From JADMJV01 sp964649085 (GTDB taxonomy: Bacteria > Vulcanimicrobiota > Xenobia > Xenobiales > JADMJV01), in the NCBI GenBank assembly GCA_964649085.1, contig CAZYPN010000013.1:62001-126000 (forward strand): a DNA stretch of 64,000 nucleotides, written 5' to 3'. A program made the position numbers and the translations under genes. This document shows, one piece after another, positions 42,975 to 51,286 of this stretch; within the stretch, counting starts at the first letter, position 1, and each line of letters starts with the position of its first letter. The notes below the pieces were generated by a model that was not told the origin of the DNA, searched no databases, and saw nothing but the letters and a program-made list of their open reading frames with translations.

Positions 42975-45900
42975 CTACCGGAGCAGCCGGCCAGCCCGGG
43001 CCATCTCGGAGATCTGGGCCGCCTCGGTGGGCACGTAGACCAGGTTGCCCTGCACATACTCGCATTCGAGCTGTCGACAGAGGCTGAGCTGGGTCTCGTT
43101 CTCCACACCCACGGCTACGGGGCGCAGGCGCAGGCTGCGAGCCAGTCCTAAAGCGGCCACGGTTACGTTGAGAGCGGCCGCATTATTGGCTGCGTGGAAG
43201 AGGAACTTGCGATCGATCTTCAGCAGGGTGATCAACTCGGCGTGCAGGCGCTCCAGCGAACTGAAGCCCGAACCGAAACGATCCAGGGCCACGCGGATAC
43301 CCGCCTGGCGCAGCGAGAGCAAGATGGTCTGCACCCGCTGAGGATCGAGCATCTGCACCGACTCGGGAATCTCGACCACGAAGTTGTGGGGCGGCGCGCC
43401 GGTGGCCTCCAGAGCTCGCCGGATGGTGTCCACCAGGTCGGCCTGCAGAAACTGGCGGGTCGACAGGTTGACCGTCACAAACATGTCCAGCCCCTGACGG
43501 GCCCACTCGTTGAGCTGTTGAGCCGCCTGGGCGATGACCAGCTTGCCGATGGGGTTCATCAGGCCGATCTCGTCGGCTACCTCAAGGAAGTAGTCAGGGG
43601 TCAGCACGCCATAGCTGGGGTGAGTCCAGCGCAGCAAGGCCTCGACGCCGGCAATGCGCCCCGTGCTGAGATGGACGATGGGTTGATACAACAGGCTGAA
43701 GTGGCGTTGCTCGACGCTCTTGCGCAGTTCGACCTCGAGCACCTGGCGCTGTTCATGGCGTTTTTGCAGCTCTTCGGTGTAGAACTGGGCCTGGTTGCGC
43801 CCCAGCTCCTTGGCCCGCTTTACGGCCACCGCAGCGTGCTGCAGCATCTGCTCGGGCTCTTTGGCATCGCTGGGGTACTGGCTCACACCGATACTGGCCG
43901 TAATCGTTACCGGCTGCTGTCCGGCCACAATAGGCGGGGCCAGCATCTCCTGAATGCGCTTGAGCACGATGGCGATCGATTCGGGAGACTCGGTTTCGCC
44001 GGCCACCTCCGAAAGCAAGATGAGAAACTCGTCGTCCGACTTTCGGCACAGAACATCGGAGGTGCGCACCACCTTTTGCAGACGCTGGGCCACCTGGCGC
44101 AGCACTTCGTCGGCAGTGGCATGACCGAGTCCCTCGTTGAGGGCCTGGAAACGGTCGAGATCGATATGAATCAGGGCGCACTTGCGTTGATACCGGTCGA
44201 CCTGTTTTAACGAGAAATCGAGGTATTGTTTGAGCAGATTGAGATTAGGCAACTGGGTCAGGCTATCCTCGAAGGCCAGCCGCTCGGCCTGCTTGAGCTT
44301 CTCGTCTTCACTGGCAGCAGCCGAGGCCGGTGCCGAACGTGCCTGGCGAAGCTCCTCCCGCAGACCTTCCAGTTCCGCCTCGAGTTCGGCGAGGCGGGGC
44401 GACAGGTCGAGGGGCGCAGGCTCGGCCAGCCGGGCGGCCAGCGAATCGACTTCCGCCTGCAAGGACTCTGCCCTGTCGCGAAACACCTCGGCAGCTGCGA
44501 CCCGGGATTGAGCATCCTCGAGTTGCTGTCGAAGGGCTTCGAGTTCCTGATTGTCGACTGCCGCCGGGGGCTCGGGCCGAGGCTGAGACGAGGCCAGCAG
44601 CAGCTCTTCCTGTAGCAGCTCGACCTGATGTTCCAGATCTCGGGCTCGTTCTTGACTTTGCTCCAACTGTGAGGAGACTTCGGCCGCGCGGGCCTCCAGG
44701 GAGGGCACCTGGTCAACCTGCTCGACCAGATCGTCGAGCTGTTCCTGCAACAACCGGGCCTGGGTCTCGCGCTCTGCCAGCTGCTGGCGCAGACTCTCGA
44801 GCTCCTCCGAACCCGCCTGGGCAACTTCCAAAGAGCCGCTTCGAGCGGCCTCAAGCTCTGTGCGCAGGTTATCCCGTTCAGCCTGCAAGAGGTCGATCCG
44901 CTCACGGGACTGCTGCCGCTCTAGCTCGAGGGTTTCGAAATCGACCTCGGGGGCAACCGGAACGGTGGCCAGGGCGGCTTCCAGTTCGGCCACGTGTTGG
45001 CGCAGGCTTTCCGCTTCCGAGCCCGCCAATCCGGCCTCCAGAGCCTGGTTTTGAGCTTCCTCCANNNNNNNNNNNNNNNNNNNNNNNNNNNNNNNNNNNN
45101 NNNNNNNNNNNNNNNNNNNNNNNNNNNNNNNNNNNNNNNNNNNNNNNNNNNNNNNNNNNNNNNNGCTGCAGGGCCTCGACGTCCACTTCGGGGGCGGGGG
45201 GCACGGCGGCCAGCGCGGCTTCGAGCTCGGCCACCTGCAAGCGCAGCGCCTCCGCTTCCGAGCCCGCCAATCCGGCCTCCAGAGCCTGGTTTTGAGCTTC
45301 CTCCAGCTCGGCCTTCAGCCGCTCCACCTCCAGCTGCAGGGCCTCGACGTCCACTTCGGGGGCGGGGGGCACGGCGGCCAGCGCGGCCTCGAGCTCGGCC
45401 ACTCGCTCGCGCAACTCCTGAGCCTCGAGCGACTGAAGTTCGACCTCTGCCACCTGCGATTCCAACTGGCGCTTCAGGTCTTGCTCTCGCTCGTCGGCCT
45501 CGTCGAGTTTTCTCAGACACTGATCGCGCTCTTTCTCGACCGTCAACAGATGGGACTGAACATCTTCGAAATCGCGCCGCAGCCCTTCCACGTCGCCGGC
45601 CTGCTCGGACAGACTGGCGTGCTGTTGCTGCAGCTTCTTCAGCTCTTGCTGACTGGAGGCCAGCTCGGCCACCAGTCCGCGGGCCCGATCGCCGGCCTCT
45701 TCGAGTTGGGACTCGAGTTCGACCACCCGGTTGAGCACTTCTTGAATCTGCTGGCGCTCACTTTCAAACTGGGAACGCTCGTCCTCGAGAGCCTGCTGCA
45801 GTTCCAGCACCTGCATCTCGAGATGGTCCACTTGAGAACGAAGCCGGGTATCCTCAGCCTGCGCCGCTTCCAGATCGCGCCTGAGCTGCTCTTCGACTTC

Positions 45901-47232
45901 GGGGCCGGGCTTGCGGGCCAGCTCGAGCTTGACGGTCAGCAATTCGGCTTCGCGGGCCTCGGCTTTCTCGTGGTGGGTTTCCAGATCGGCTCGGGCCAGG
46001 TCGAGCTCCAGCGTCAATTCTTCGTTCTGCAACTCGAGCTCTTCGCAACGTTTTTGGGCCGTGACGGCCTTCTCGGCCTGCTCCTGGGCCTTTTCCAGCT
46101 CAGCCTTGGCTTCCAGCCATTTTTCCTCGGTCTCGGCTCGCTCGATCTCCAGGAAATCCAGGCGTTCCTTGGCATCCCGAAGCTGATCGCGCAACTCCTC
46201 GAGTTCACCCGGAGTCGGCACCTGAGCGGCGCTTTCCTCCCAGGTTTGCTTCTCCAGGCGAAGTTGCTCGAGTTCGGTGATGGCCTGAAGATGGACCAAT
46301 TCGAGCTCTTCCATCTCGCTCTCGCGAACGGACCAGCTTTCCTGCTTCTGAATGGCCTGGGCTCTCAGCTCATCGGCTTCGCTCTTCAGCCCTGACTCGC
46401 GCCGAAGAGCAGCGTCGATCTCTTGCTCGAGAACCTGTACCTGCTCGCGCAGCGACTCGTTCTCGGTATGCAGACGCTCGCTCTCGCCCCCACCCTGCTG
46501 CTGCAGCTCGCGTACCCGACTGCGTTCGGCCTCGAGCTCGCGGCGCACCTCCGCCAGCTCCTCTTCAACCTGATCGACGCTGTCGCGCAGATCTTCCATC
46601 GACCGTTCGGTTTCTTGGGCCTGGGTTTCAGCTTCTTCCATGAGGCCTTCGGCCAGGCGCACGCGCTCTTCAGCCCTGTCGGCCCGCTCTTCGGCCTGAC
46701 GCAACTCACGTTCCAGTTGCTCCAGGCGTTCCTGGGCACGCTGCGCTTCGGCCTGGAGTTCGTGTTCGCGATCGGGGGACAGAGCCGATTGAGACTTGAG
46801 CCCCTTCAGCTGGGATTCCAGCTCCTGAACCCGCTCTTCGGCCTCGCGGGCTCGCTCTTCGGCGGCCTCCAGACGCCACTCCAGCGCGAACGAACCGGCG
46901 CCGGTCGTCATCGGAGTCAACACCAACAGAGCGGCAGATTGGTCCTGCCAGGTGATGGAGTGGACCTTCTTGTTGAGGTCCAGAGTCCTCATCGGCCCCT
47001 CGTCCAGCTCTTCTGGAAAGGGATCGCTAAGAACCTTATCGCGCTTTTTCCGCAGCAAGCGCTCGGCGGCCTGATTTACCCACAGCACCTGACGGGTCTC
47101 GGGCTCAACGACCAGCAGTCCCTCACTGCCGAGATGGAGCAACTTCTCGTAGTCACTCTCCTCCTCAACGGCAATCGGGGCCTCACCCTCAGGATTGCTT
47201 GGTTCGGGGTCTTTGCGCTTCTTGCGTGCCAT
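42975..47232 (-). CDS. PAS - long coiled coil - GGDEF - EAL protein, interrupted by an assembly gap
   Basis: One gene despite the 100 N at 45065-45164, since both sides read as the same coiled coil. A PAS-like domain (~25-115: EGLLVVEPETRQVLWVNQAA) precedes ~850 residues of Glu/Leu/Arg coiled coil, then GGDEF (DSLTQLPNLNLLKQYLDF; signature KSDDEF) and EAL (QPIVHLSTGRIAGVEALLRW). With a 27-base gap the protein is 1394 residues. Both enzymatic sites look damaged: SDDEF replaces GGDEF, and in the EAL half LDRFGSG replaces LDDFGTG and VGVEN replaces the EGVET that holds the base Glu. It may bind c-di-GMP or act as a scaffold. The ATG is at 47232. Confidence 0.85.
44924..45404 (-). repeat. 168-bp tandem repeat in the coiled-coil region
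   Basis: The segment GCTGCAGGGCCTCGACG occurs at 45165 and again at 45333, exactly 168 bases (56 codons) apart, and the ~70 bases after each are almost identical. Left of the gap, 44924-45064 is a more diverged copy whose last ~55 bases match 45252-45305. Each unit encodes VAELEAALAAVPPAPEVDV and the following coil. The near-identity of the units is the likely reason why the assembly broke here. Confidence 0.85.
45065..45164. other. 100-base run of N (assembly gap)
   Basis: Exactly 100 N inside the tandem repeat, a conventional scaffold placeholder of unknown size. Aligning the repeat copies predicts a true length of 27 bases or 27 plus multiples of 168. The 100-base placeholder shifts the reading frame and makes the gene look like two. 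Confidence 0.95.
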
Positions 47233-47292
47233 GGGGTGCGCGTTTCTTCATCGCCGGTAGGCGCGCCTGCTTGCCGTCGAGAACAGGCTGCG

Positions 47293-48552
47293 ATGAGGTT
47301 CGCACAATGCATCGCCTGGACCACCCTGGTCCTCCAGATCGGTGGCGTGGCCGGTGCTACCCCACCCAAGTTTGTCTACTGCACTCTGGGCACCGGCTAC
47401 CATCCTGAACACTACTGGATCCACGCCCACTATGACTCGGTTCAGCAACCGGCACCCACGCTGGCCTGGCGGCAGCTTCCCAAGGGCCAATGGCAACTTT
47501 TCCCCACGCAGTGGCGCAAGCTACAGTTTCATCATCAGCAACGCTGGTTGATCGAGGTTCAACTCCCGCTGCAGTCAGGCTCCCACCACTACCAACTGGA
47601 ACTGCGTCAGCCCGGCCAGAAACCCTACGGTTTTCGTCTGCGCAGCCTGCCCTCCCAGGGCCAGGTCATGAAGTTCAGCGATGGCGGCGATACCGGAATC
47701 GGGCCCGAAGTCGAAACCATCTTTCGCCAGACGGCCCGACTCGATCCCGACTTTTGCGTGATGGGGGGCGACTATGCCTACGAGGGGGGCGATCCTCGCC
47801 TGTGGCCCCGTTTCGACCGCTGGCTCGAACTCTGGACACGCAACATGAAGCGTTCAGACGGCAGCCTCATCCCCCAGTTGCCGGTGCTTGGCAACCACGA
47901 AGTCGTGGGTCACTTCGATGCCCGGCCAGATGGGGCTCCGTTCTGGGTGCACTACTTCAATCGAGGGCGAACTCAGAGCTACGACTTCCGGATGCTACCG
48001 AATGGTCTGGGAATCTGGAACCTGGACAGTGGCCATCTTCAGTCGGTCGGGGGCCCTCAAAAAGACTGGCTCGAGTCTACCCTGCAGGCCAACTCGAAGC
48101 TGGATTTCAAACTGGCTACCTACCACGTGCCTCTCTACCCGTCGCATCGGAAGTTCGAGGATCGACGTAGCCGTGTGCTGCGAGAGCATTGGTTGCCGCT
48201 TTTTGACCGATTCGGCCTGGAACTGGCCCTGGAACATCACGATCACGCCCACAAGCGCACTCGCCTGCTCAAGGGCGGGCGCGAGCACGCACAGGGGACG
48301 CTCTATCTGGGCGACGGTTGCTGGGGACAGCAGCCGCGCAGCGTCGATCGCAAGCGTGCCTATCTGGCCCGGGCAGATAACCGACGCCACTTCTGGTTCC
48401 TGGTCAGCCATCCCGGACGCCTCAGAGCCAGCGCCATCGACGCTCACGGACGGGTGTTTGACGAGGTAGATATCCGGCCCAAGAGTCAGGCCCGAGGAGG
48501 GGCCATCTCCAGCCAGCAGCAGCCTTCCAGCGCCCAATCGGGCTCGAGATAA
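47293..48552 (+). CDS. Secreted metallophosphoesterase (purple acid phosphatase-like)
   Basis: 419 residues from ATG 47293 with a signal peptide (RFAQCIAWTTLVLQIGGVAG). An N-terminal beta-rich domain (~25-115) resembles the fibronectin-like domain of purple acid phosphatases. The metal-site blocks appear in order: FSDGGDTGIG, MGGDYAYEGG, LGNHEVVGHF, ATYHVPLYPS and EHHDHAHKRTR. Such enzymes release phosphate from mono- or diesters outside the cytoplasm. The ~35-residue tail is Ser/Gln-rich. Its 3' end overlaps the convergent ROK-like gene by 67 bases. Divergent from the coiled-coil gene across 60 bases, with no obvious promoter. Confidence 0.85.
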   Translation: MRFAQCIAWTTLVLQIGGVAGATPPKFVYCTLGTGYHPEHYWIHAHYDSVQQPAPTLAWRQLPKGQWQLFPTQWRKLQFHHQQRWLIEVQLPLQSGSHHYQLELRQPGQKPYGFRLRSLPSQGQVMKFSDGGDTGIGPEVETIFRQTARLDPDFCVMGGDYAYEGGDPRLWPRFDRWLELWTRNMKRSDGSLIPQLPVLGNHEVVGHFDARPDGAPFWVHYFNRGRTQSYDFRMLPNGLGIWNLDSGHLQSVGGPQKDWLESTLQANSKLDFKLATYHVPLYPSHRKFEDRRSRVLREHWLPLFDRFGLELALEHHDHAHKRTRLLKGGREHAQGTLYLGDGCWGQQPRSVDRKRAYLARADNRRHFWFLVSHPGRLRASAIDAHGRVFDEVDIRPKSQARGGAISSQQQPSSAQSGSR

Positions 48553-49286
48553 GTCACCGGAATGCCCCCCAGAGCGGGGGGTATCCGGCCTTCTTCAAAC
48601 CAGCGCGAGAAGTGGCCGCCGAGCAAAATGCGCTCGGGCCTTTCCAGACCGCATCGATGGGCCACCAGTGCCTCCAGCACTTGTTGGTGTTGCGAGCTGG
48701 CCAGGTCAAGCCCAGACCAGTCGGCGGTTCGCAGCCAGCTCTCGGCGTCTCGCCCCTGCCACTCAAACTCGGCCGCCGAGCCAAAGCGCTGGCGAAACTG
48801 CTCGCGGCTCCAGCAGCGACCGTCGGAGTAGTAGGCCTCGCCCAGTCCGCTGCCGCTGACCAGGGCATAGGCCGAGGCACACCGCAGGCGCAAGACTCCG
48901 CCTTGCAAAGCGGCCCGGGCATCGCTCTGCAACACGGGGCGATTGGCGATCGGCAGGCCACGGGACAGCCGCTCCACCAGATCGGGAATGGCCGGACCGT
49001 AGCGAGCTCGCTCGATGCCCCGACCGTCGGCCGTGGGAGCCCCCGCCCAGGCCAGCGCCAGGCAGTAGGGAGGATTCCAGTCCTGCTGACGAGCGACTTC
49101 GCGAATCAACTCCATCGCCTGAGCCACCCGCTCGGGTCCCTGGTCGCTGCGGAAATCGCGCTTGAGAATTCCGTTGAGCAGCCGGGGCATTCCCATAAAC
49201 TGAACAGGTGCCACCCGAATTCGAGTGGCACCCGCATCCACGGCGATCCAGTGGGCCGAAGCTAGTTCAACTGACTCAGTACCCAT
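48486..49286 (-). CDS. ROK/BadF-type sugar kinase-like ATPase
   Basis: About 266 residues from ATG 49286. The actin-like ATPase fold shows as WIAVDAGATRIRVA (phosphate 1), ALAWAGAPTADGRGI, VLQSDARAALQGGV (Asp of the catalytic block) and ALVSGSGLGEAYYSDGR (phosphate 2). This is closer to ROK/N-acetylglucosamine kinase-like proteins than to hexokinases, but the zinc-binding CxCGxxGC motif of ROK is absent. The start overlaps the preceding gene by 25 bases and has no ribosome site, so it may depend on translation of that gene. Substrate unknown; a sugar or amino sugar is likely. Confidence 0.7.
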   Translation of the reverse strand: MGTESVELASAHWIAVDAGATRIRVAPVQFMGMPRLLNGILKRDFRSDQGPERVAQAMELIREVARQQDWNPPYCLALAWAGAPTADGRGIERARYGPAIPDLVERLSRGLPIANRPVLQSDARAALQGGVLRLRCASAYALVSGSGLGEAYYSDGRCWSREQFRQRFGSAAEFEWQGRDAESWLRTADWSGLDLASSQHQQVLEALVAHRCGLERPERILLGGHFSRWFEEGRIPPALGGIPVTYLEPDWALEGCCWLEMAPPRA

Positions 49287-49636
49287 TGTCGATTGTGAAA
49301 GGCAAACCAGGCTTTGCCGACTTCGTGGGCGCCTCGATAGAGCGGGCATACAACGGCGCTACTTCCCACCTCTCGCGACGGCCCCAAGGTCAAGCGGCCC
49401 GCCGGAGAGGAAACAATCGGTTTCATGCGCCCGAAAAAGCGCGTCACACCTTCGATTTGCAGTCGACGCTGCAGCAGCATTCGAAGGTCGGGATGAATGG
49501 TCTCCCAGAGAACCATGGGTTGCTCGGTGAGAACGGCACGACAGAACGTATCGAACGTTGTGCGTGGGGTTCTCAAGTCGACGCTCGGATGAAGCCGGAA
49601 CATCTCGGTGATGTTCTGAGCCAGGGCTGAGGCCAT
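49262..49636 (-). CDS. Unrecognised small protein
   Basis: 124 residues from ATG 49636, with GGGAGT six bases upstream. No signal peptide or known motif. The sequence mixes helix and strand (TTFDTFCRAVLTEQPMVLW, GVTRFFGRMKPI) and ends in AHEVGKAWFAFHNRQWVLSQL, which resembles the last strand pair of NTF2/SnoaL-like folds (an F-x-H/N-x-x-W-x-L ending). That is a hint only. It is coupled to the ROK-like gene. The 158 bases upstream (49637-49794) hold repeated GTTCA motifs. Confidence 0.65.
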   Translation of the reverse strand: MASALAQNITEMFRLHPSVDLRTPRTTFDTFCRAVLTEQPMVLWETIHPDLRMLLQRRLQIEGVTRFFGRMKPIVSSPAGRLTLGPSREVGSSAVVCPLYRGAHEVGKAWFAFHNRQWVLSQLN

Positions 49637-49721
49637 GAAGGGACTCCCATTCCGTCACCCGCGTACCAGCTTGCTGGCCCTGTGTGACAGTTAGCATCCT
49701 AGGCCATCCCTTCGGACAAGA

Positions 49722-49800
49722 TATGAACATTTTGTTAACTGGACCCCATTCGCGTTCATATTTCGTTCACAACTTTCGCATCCCGGCAACATGTTCAACA
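49722..49800. promoter_or_regulatory. Cluster of GTTCA(N)A motifs in an AT-rich spacer
   Basis: GTTCATA at 49754-49760, GTTCACAA at 49765-49772, GTTCAACA at 49793-49800 and the inverted form TATGAAC at 49722-49728, plus GTTAAC at 49734-49739. The region lies just upstream of the gene starting at 49636. A shared regulator, perhaps the adjacent RHH protein, is a speculation. Confidence 0.3.
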
Positions 49801-50037
49801 AAGCTCGGGAGCTGCATGAGGCTCTCTCATCCTTGATTTTTCAGTCTTTTTCGTCGTTTCTGGTTCTCCGAAACAGGGCGCGGTTCCCAGGCCCAGATGC
49901 TCGTAGACCAGCTGGCGAAGGTACTGACTGACCCCGCCCCCTCGTCCCCGACTTCCGGGCGGTGCCAGATTCTTGATCTGGTCCATCACGTCCGGTTCTA
50001 AACGAACTACCGCATAAGGATTTCCCCGACGGGCCAT
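49795..50037 (-). CDS. Ribbon-helix-helix (CopG-like) DNA-binding protein
   Basis: 80 residues from ATG 50037, with GGAGG eight bases upstream. The first ~45 residues have the MetJ/Arc pattern: a basic strand (NPYAVVRLEPDVMDQIKNL), a loop rich in Gly/Arg (SRGRGGG) and a helix (VSQYLRQLVYEHLGL). The C-terminal ~30 residues are probably disordered (EPETTKKTEKSRMREP). RHH proteins are small dimeric repressors, often autoregulated or antitoxins. A 21-base palindrome 21 bases upstream is a natural operator. No toxin gene is next to it, so a toxin-antitoxin role is not supported. Confidence 0.7.
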   Translation of the reverse strand: MARRGNPYAVVRLEPDVMDQIKNLAPPGSRGRGGGVSQYLRQLVYEHLGLGTAPCFGEPETTKKTEKSRMREPHAAPELC

Positions 50038-50057
50038 AGCTGCTGCCTCCAGCTGTC

Positions 50058-50078
50058 GAATTGAACTTTATTCAATTC
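50058..50078. promoter_or_regulatory. Perfect 8-bp inverted repeat upstream of the RHH gene
   Basis: GAATTGAA, five-base spacer CTTTA, TTCAATTC: an exact 21-base palindrome ending 21 bases before the RHH start codon. Position and symmetry fit an operator for a dimeric RHH repressor. The half-site contains TTGAA(C), which recurs as GTTCAA at 49793. Confidence 0.55.
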
Positions 50079-50157
50079 TGGCCCTCAGCCTCCTGCTCGT
50101 CGACCTGGGGATGCGACAAAACGTAGGAGCTCGCCACCTGGTCGCGAACGGGCACGC

Positions 50158-50508
50158 ATGGCTCTTTACGGCGTTTCTCGCCCAGGAACTCCAAGTGTCA
50201 AAGAACTCAGCACAGCCCGCTCTCTGGACTCTCACGGCCAATCTCTGGGGGAGCTGCGTTCACGAATGTCCAGGGGTGACATCTTTCTCATTTGGGACAG
50301 CGAGAACGATTCCGTCGACGGAAATCTGGCGAACACACTTGCGGGTATTCGCCAGGCAATGGCTCAGCTGGAAAAGGAATGTCCTGGTTTGCAATTTCAC
50401 TACAGCCCGGCCCAGGGCGACCCGTGGGAACACGTGGCTGGGGAAGTTATCGAAAACCTGATGGTAAGCGAAATCGAAATCTTCAACCAACTCCGAGAGC
50501 GGGACTGA
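50158..50508 (+). CDS. Unrecognised small protein
   Basis: 116 residues from ATG 50158; a shorter form from ATG 50266 (81 residues) has GGGGGAG upstream and is also possible. The second half is convincing protein: MSRGDIFLIWDSENDSVDG, then a helix TLAGIRQAMAQLEKECPGL and a strand-helix end VIENLMVSEIEIFNQLRERD. The first ~35 residues are Ser/Arg-rich and may not be translated. No family recognised. It sits between the divergent RHH gene (120-base spacer) and the methyltransferase (34 bases away). Confidence 0.5.
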   Translation: MALYGVSRPGTPSVKELSTARSLDSHGQSLGELRSRMSRGDIFLIWDSENDSVDGNLANTLAGIRQAMAQLEKECPGLQFHYSPAQGDPWEHVAGEVIENLMVSEIEIFNQLRERD

Positions 50509-50542
50509 CAACATTCTTGAAGAACCGTTGGCCCGGACGGAA

Positions 50543-51286
50543 ATGACCCCAGAGGTGGATGAGCGGAATCGCCGCTTTTGGAACGAACTTTGCGGCAGTG
50601 GTTTGGCGCGCAACCTGGGCATCCGCGACTTCAACCCCGAAAGCCTGCAAATCTTTGACCGGGCCTACCTGGACTTCTACCCGTACTTGCGCGGCTATCT
50701 CGACCCCGACTTGGAGCATCGGCGCACCCTGGAAATCGGCCTGGGGTATGGCACCCTGAGCCAGTTGCTCATCGAAGCCGGGGCCGACTATCACGGGGTC
50801 GATCTCTGCCCGGAGCCTGTCCGGGTGGTGCAGCAGAGGTGGCACTGGGCGAGGGGCTCGGCGGCAGAATCGCGGGTGCTGGTCGGCTCGGCCTTACACC
50901 TGCCCTTTGCCGACGCCAGCTTCGATTCGCTGTACAGTATCGGCTGCTTTCATCACACGGGCAATCTCCAGCGGGCCGTTCAGGAGTGCCGGCGGGTGTT
51001 AGTTCCTGGAGGCAGAGCGGTGGTGATGCTCTATCATCGTCACTCCCTTCGGCAAATGCTCGGTCGAAATACGGCTGGCCACTATGACCGCAATCTGGCC
51101 GGAGATGCCGCCCCTCACACCGACTTCGTTTCGCGCCGTGAAGCTCGCGAGTTGTTTCGCGACTTCCGCCAGGTGCGCGTGGACGTCCGCAATATGGATT
51201 GCTTGGGGCCAATACCACGCCGCTACTTGCTGGGCAATCTCGACCGCCTGGTCGGGCTCGACCTGTACATCGTGGCCCACGCATGA
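50543..51286 (+). CDS. Class I SAM-dependent methyltransferase
   Basis: 247 residues from ATG 50543 (TTG 50528 would add five). The Rossmann-type SAM fold is clear: LEIGLGYGTLSQLL (motif I, ~70), YHGVDLCPEPVRV (motif II), ALHLPFADASFDSLYSIGCF (motif post-II) and ECRRVLVPGGRAVVMLY. The substrate is not evident. Its TGA overlaps the ATG of the next gene (ATGA), and the following genes are glycosyltransferases, so a sugar or glycan O-methylation is likely. That is inference. First gene of the plus-strand arm of the glycan locus. Confidence 0.85.
   Translation: MTPEVDERNRRFWNELCGSGLARNLGIRDFNPESLQIFDRAYLDFYPYLRGYLDPDLEHRRTLEIGLGYGTLSQLLIEAGADYHGVDLCPEPVRVVQQRWHWARGSAAESRVLVGSALHLPFADASFDSLYSIGCFHHTGNLQRAVQECRRVLVPGGRAVVMLYHRHSLRQMLGRNTAGHYDRNLAGDAAPHTDFVSRREARELFRDFRQVRVDVRNMDCLGPIPRRYLLGNLDRLVGLDLYIVAHA

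Noticed and set aside
45029..45164. Two separate genes on either side of the N run
   Set aside because: The break is caused by a 100-base placeholder (not a multiple of three). The repeat alignment shows a single continuous gene.
43194..46395. Several Leu-rich antisense frames opposite the coiled-coil gene
   Set aside because: Glu/Leu/Gln codons of a coiled coil read in reverse give long Leu-rich open frames; none has a start signal.
50111..50461. Alternative reading frames for the small gene at 50158
   Set aside because: The frames at 50111 and 50292 give Trp/Cys/Arg-rich composition without predicted structure; the 50158 frame ends in a clear helix-strand pattern.
49795..50508. Toxin-antitoxin pair (RHH plus the small plus-strand gene)
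   Set aside because: The two genes are divergent, not in one operon, and the small protein has no toxin motif.
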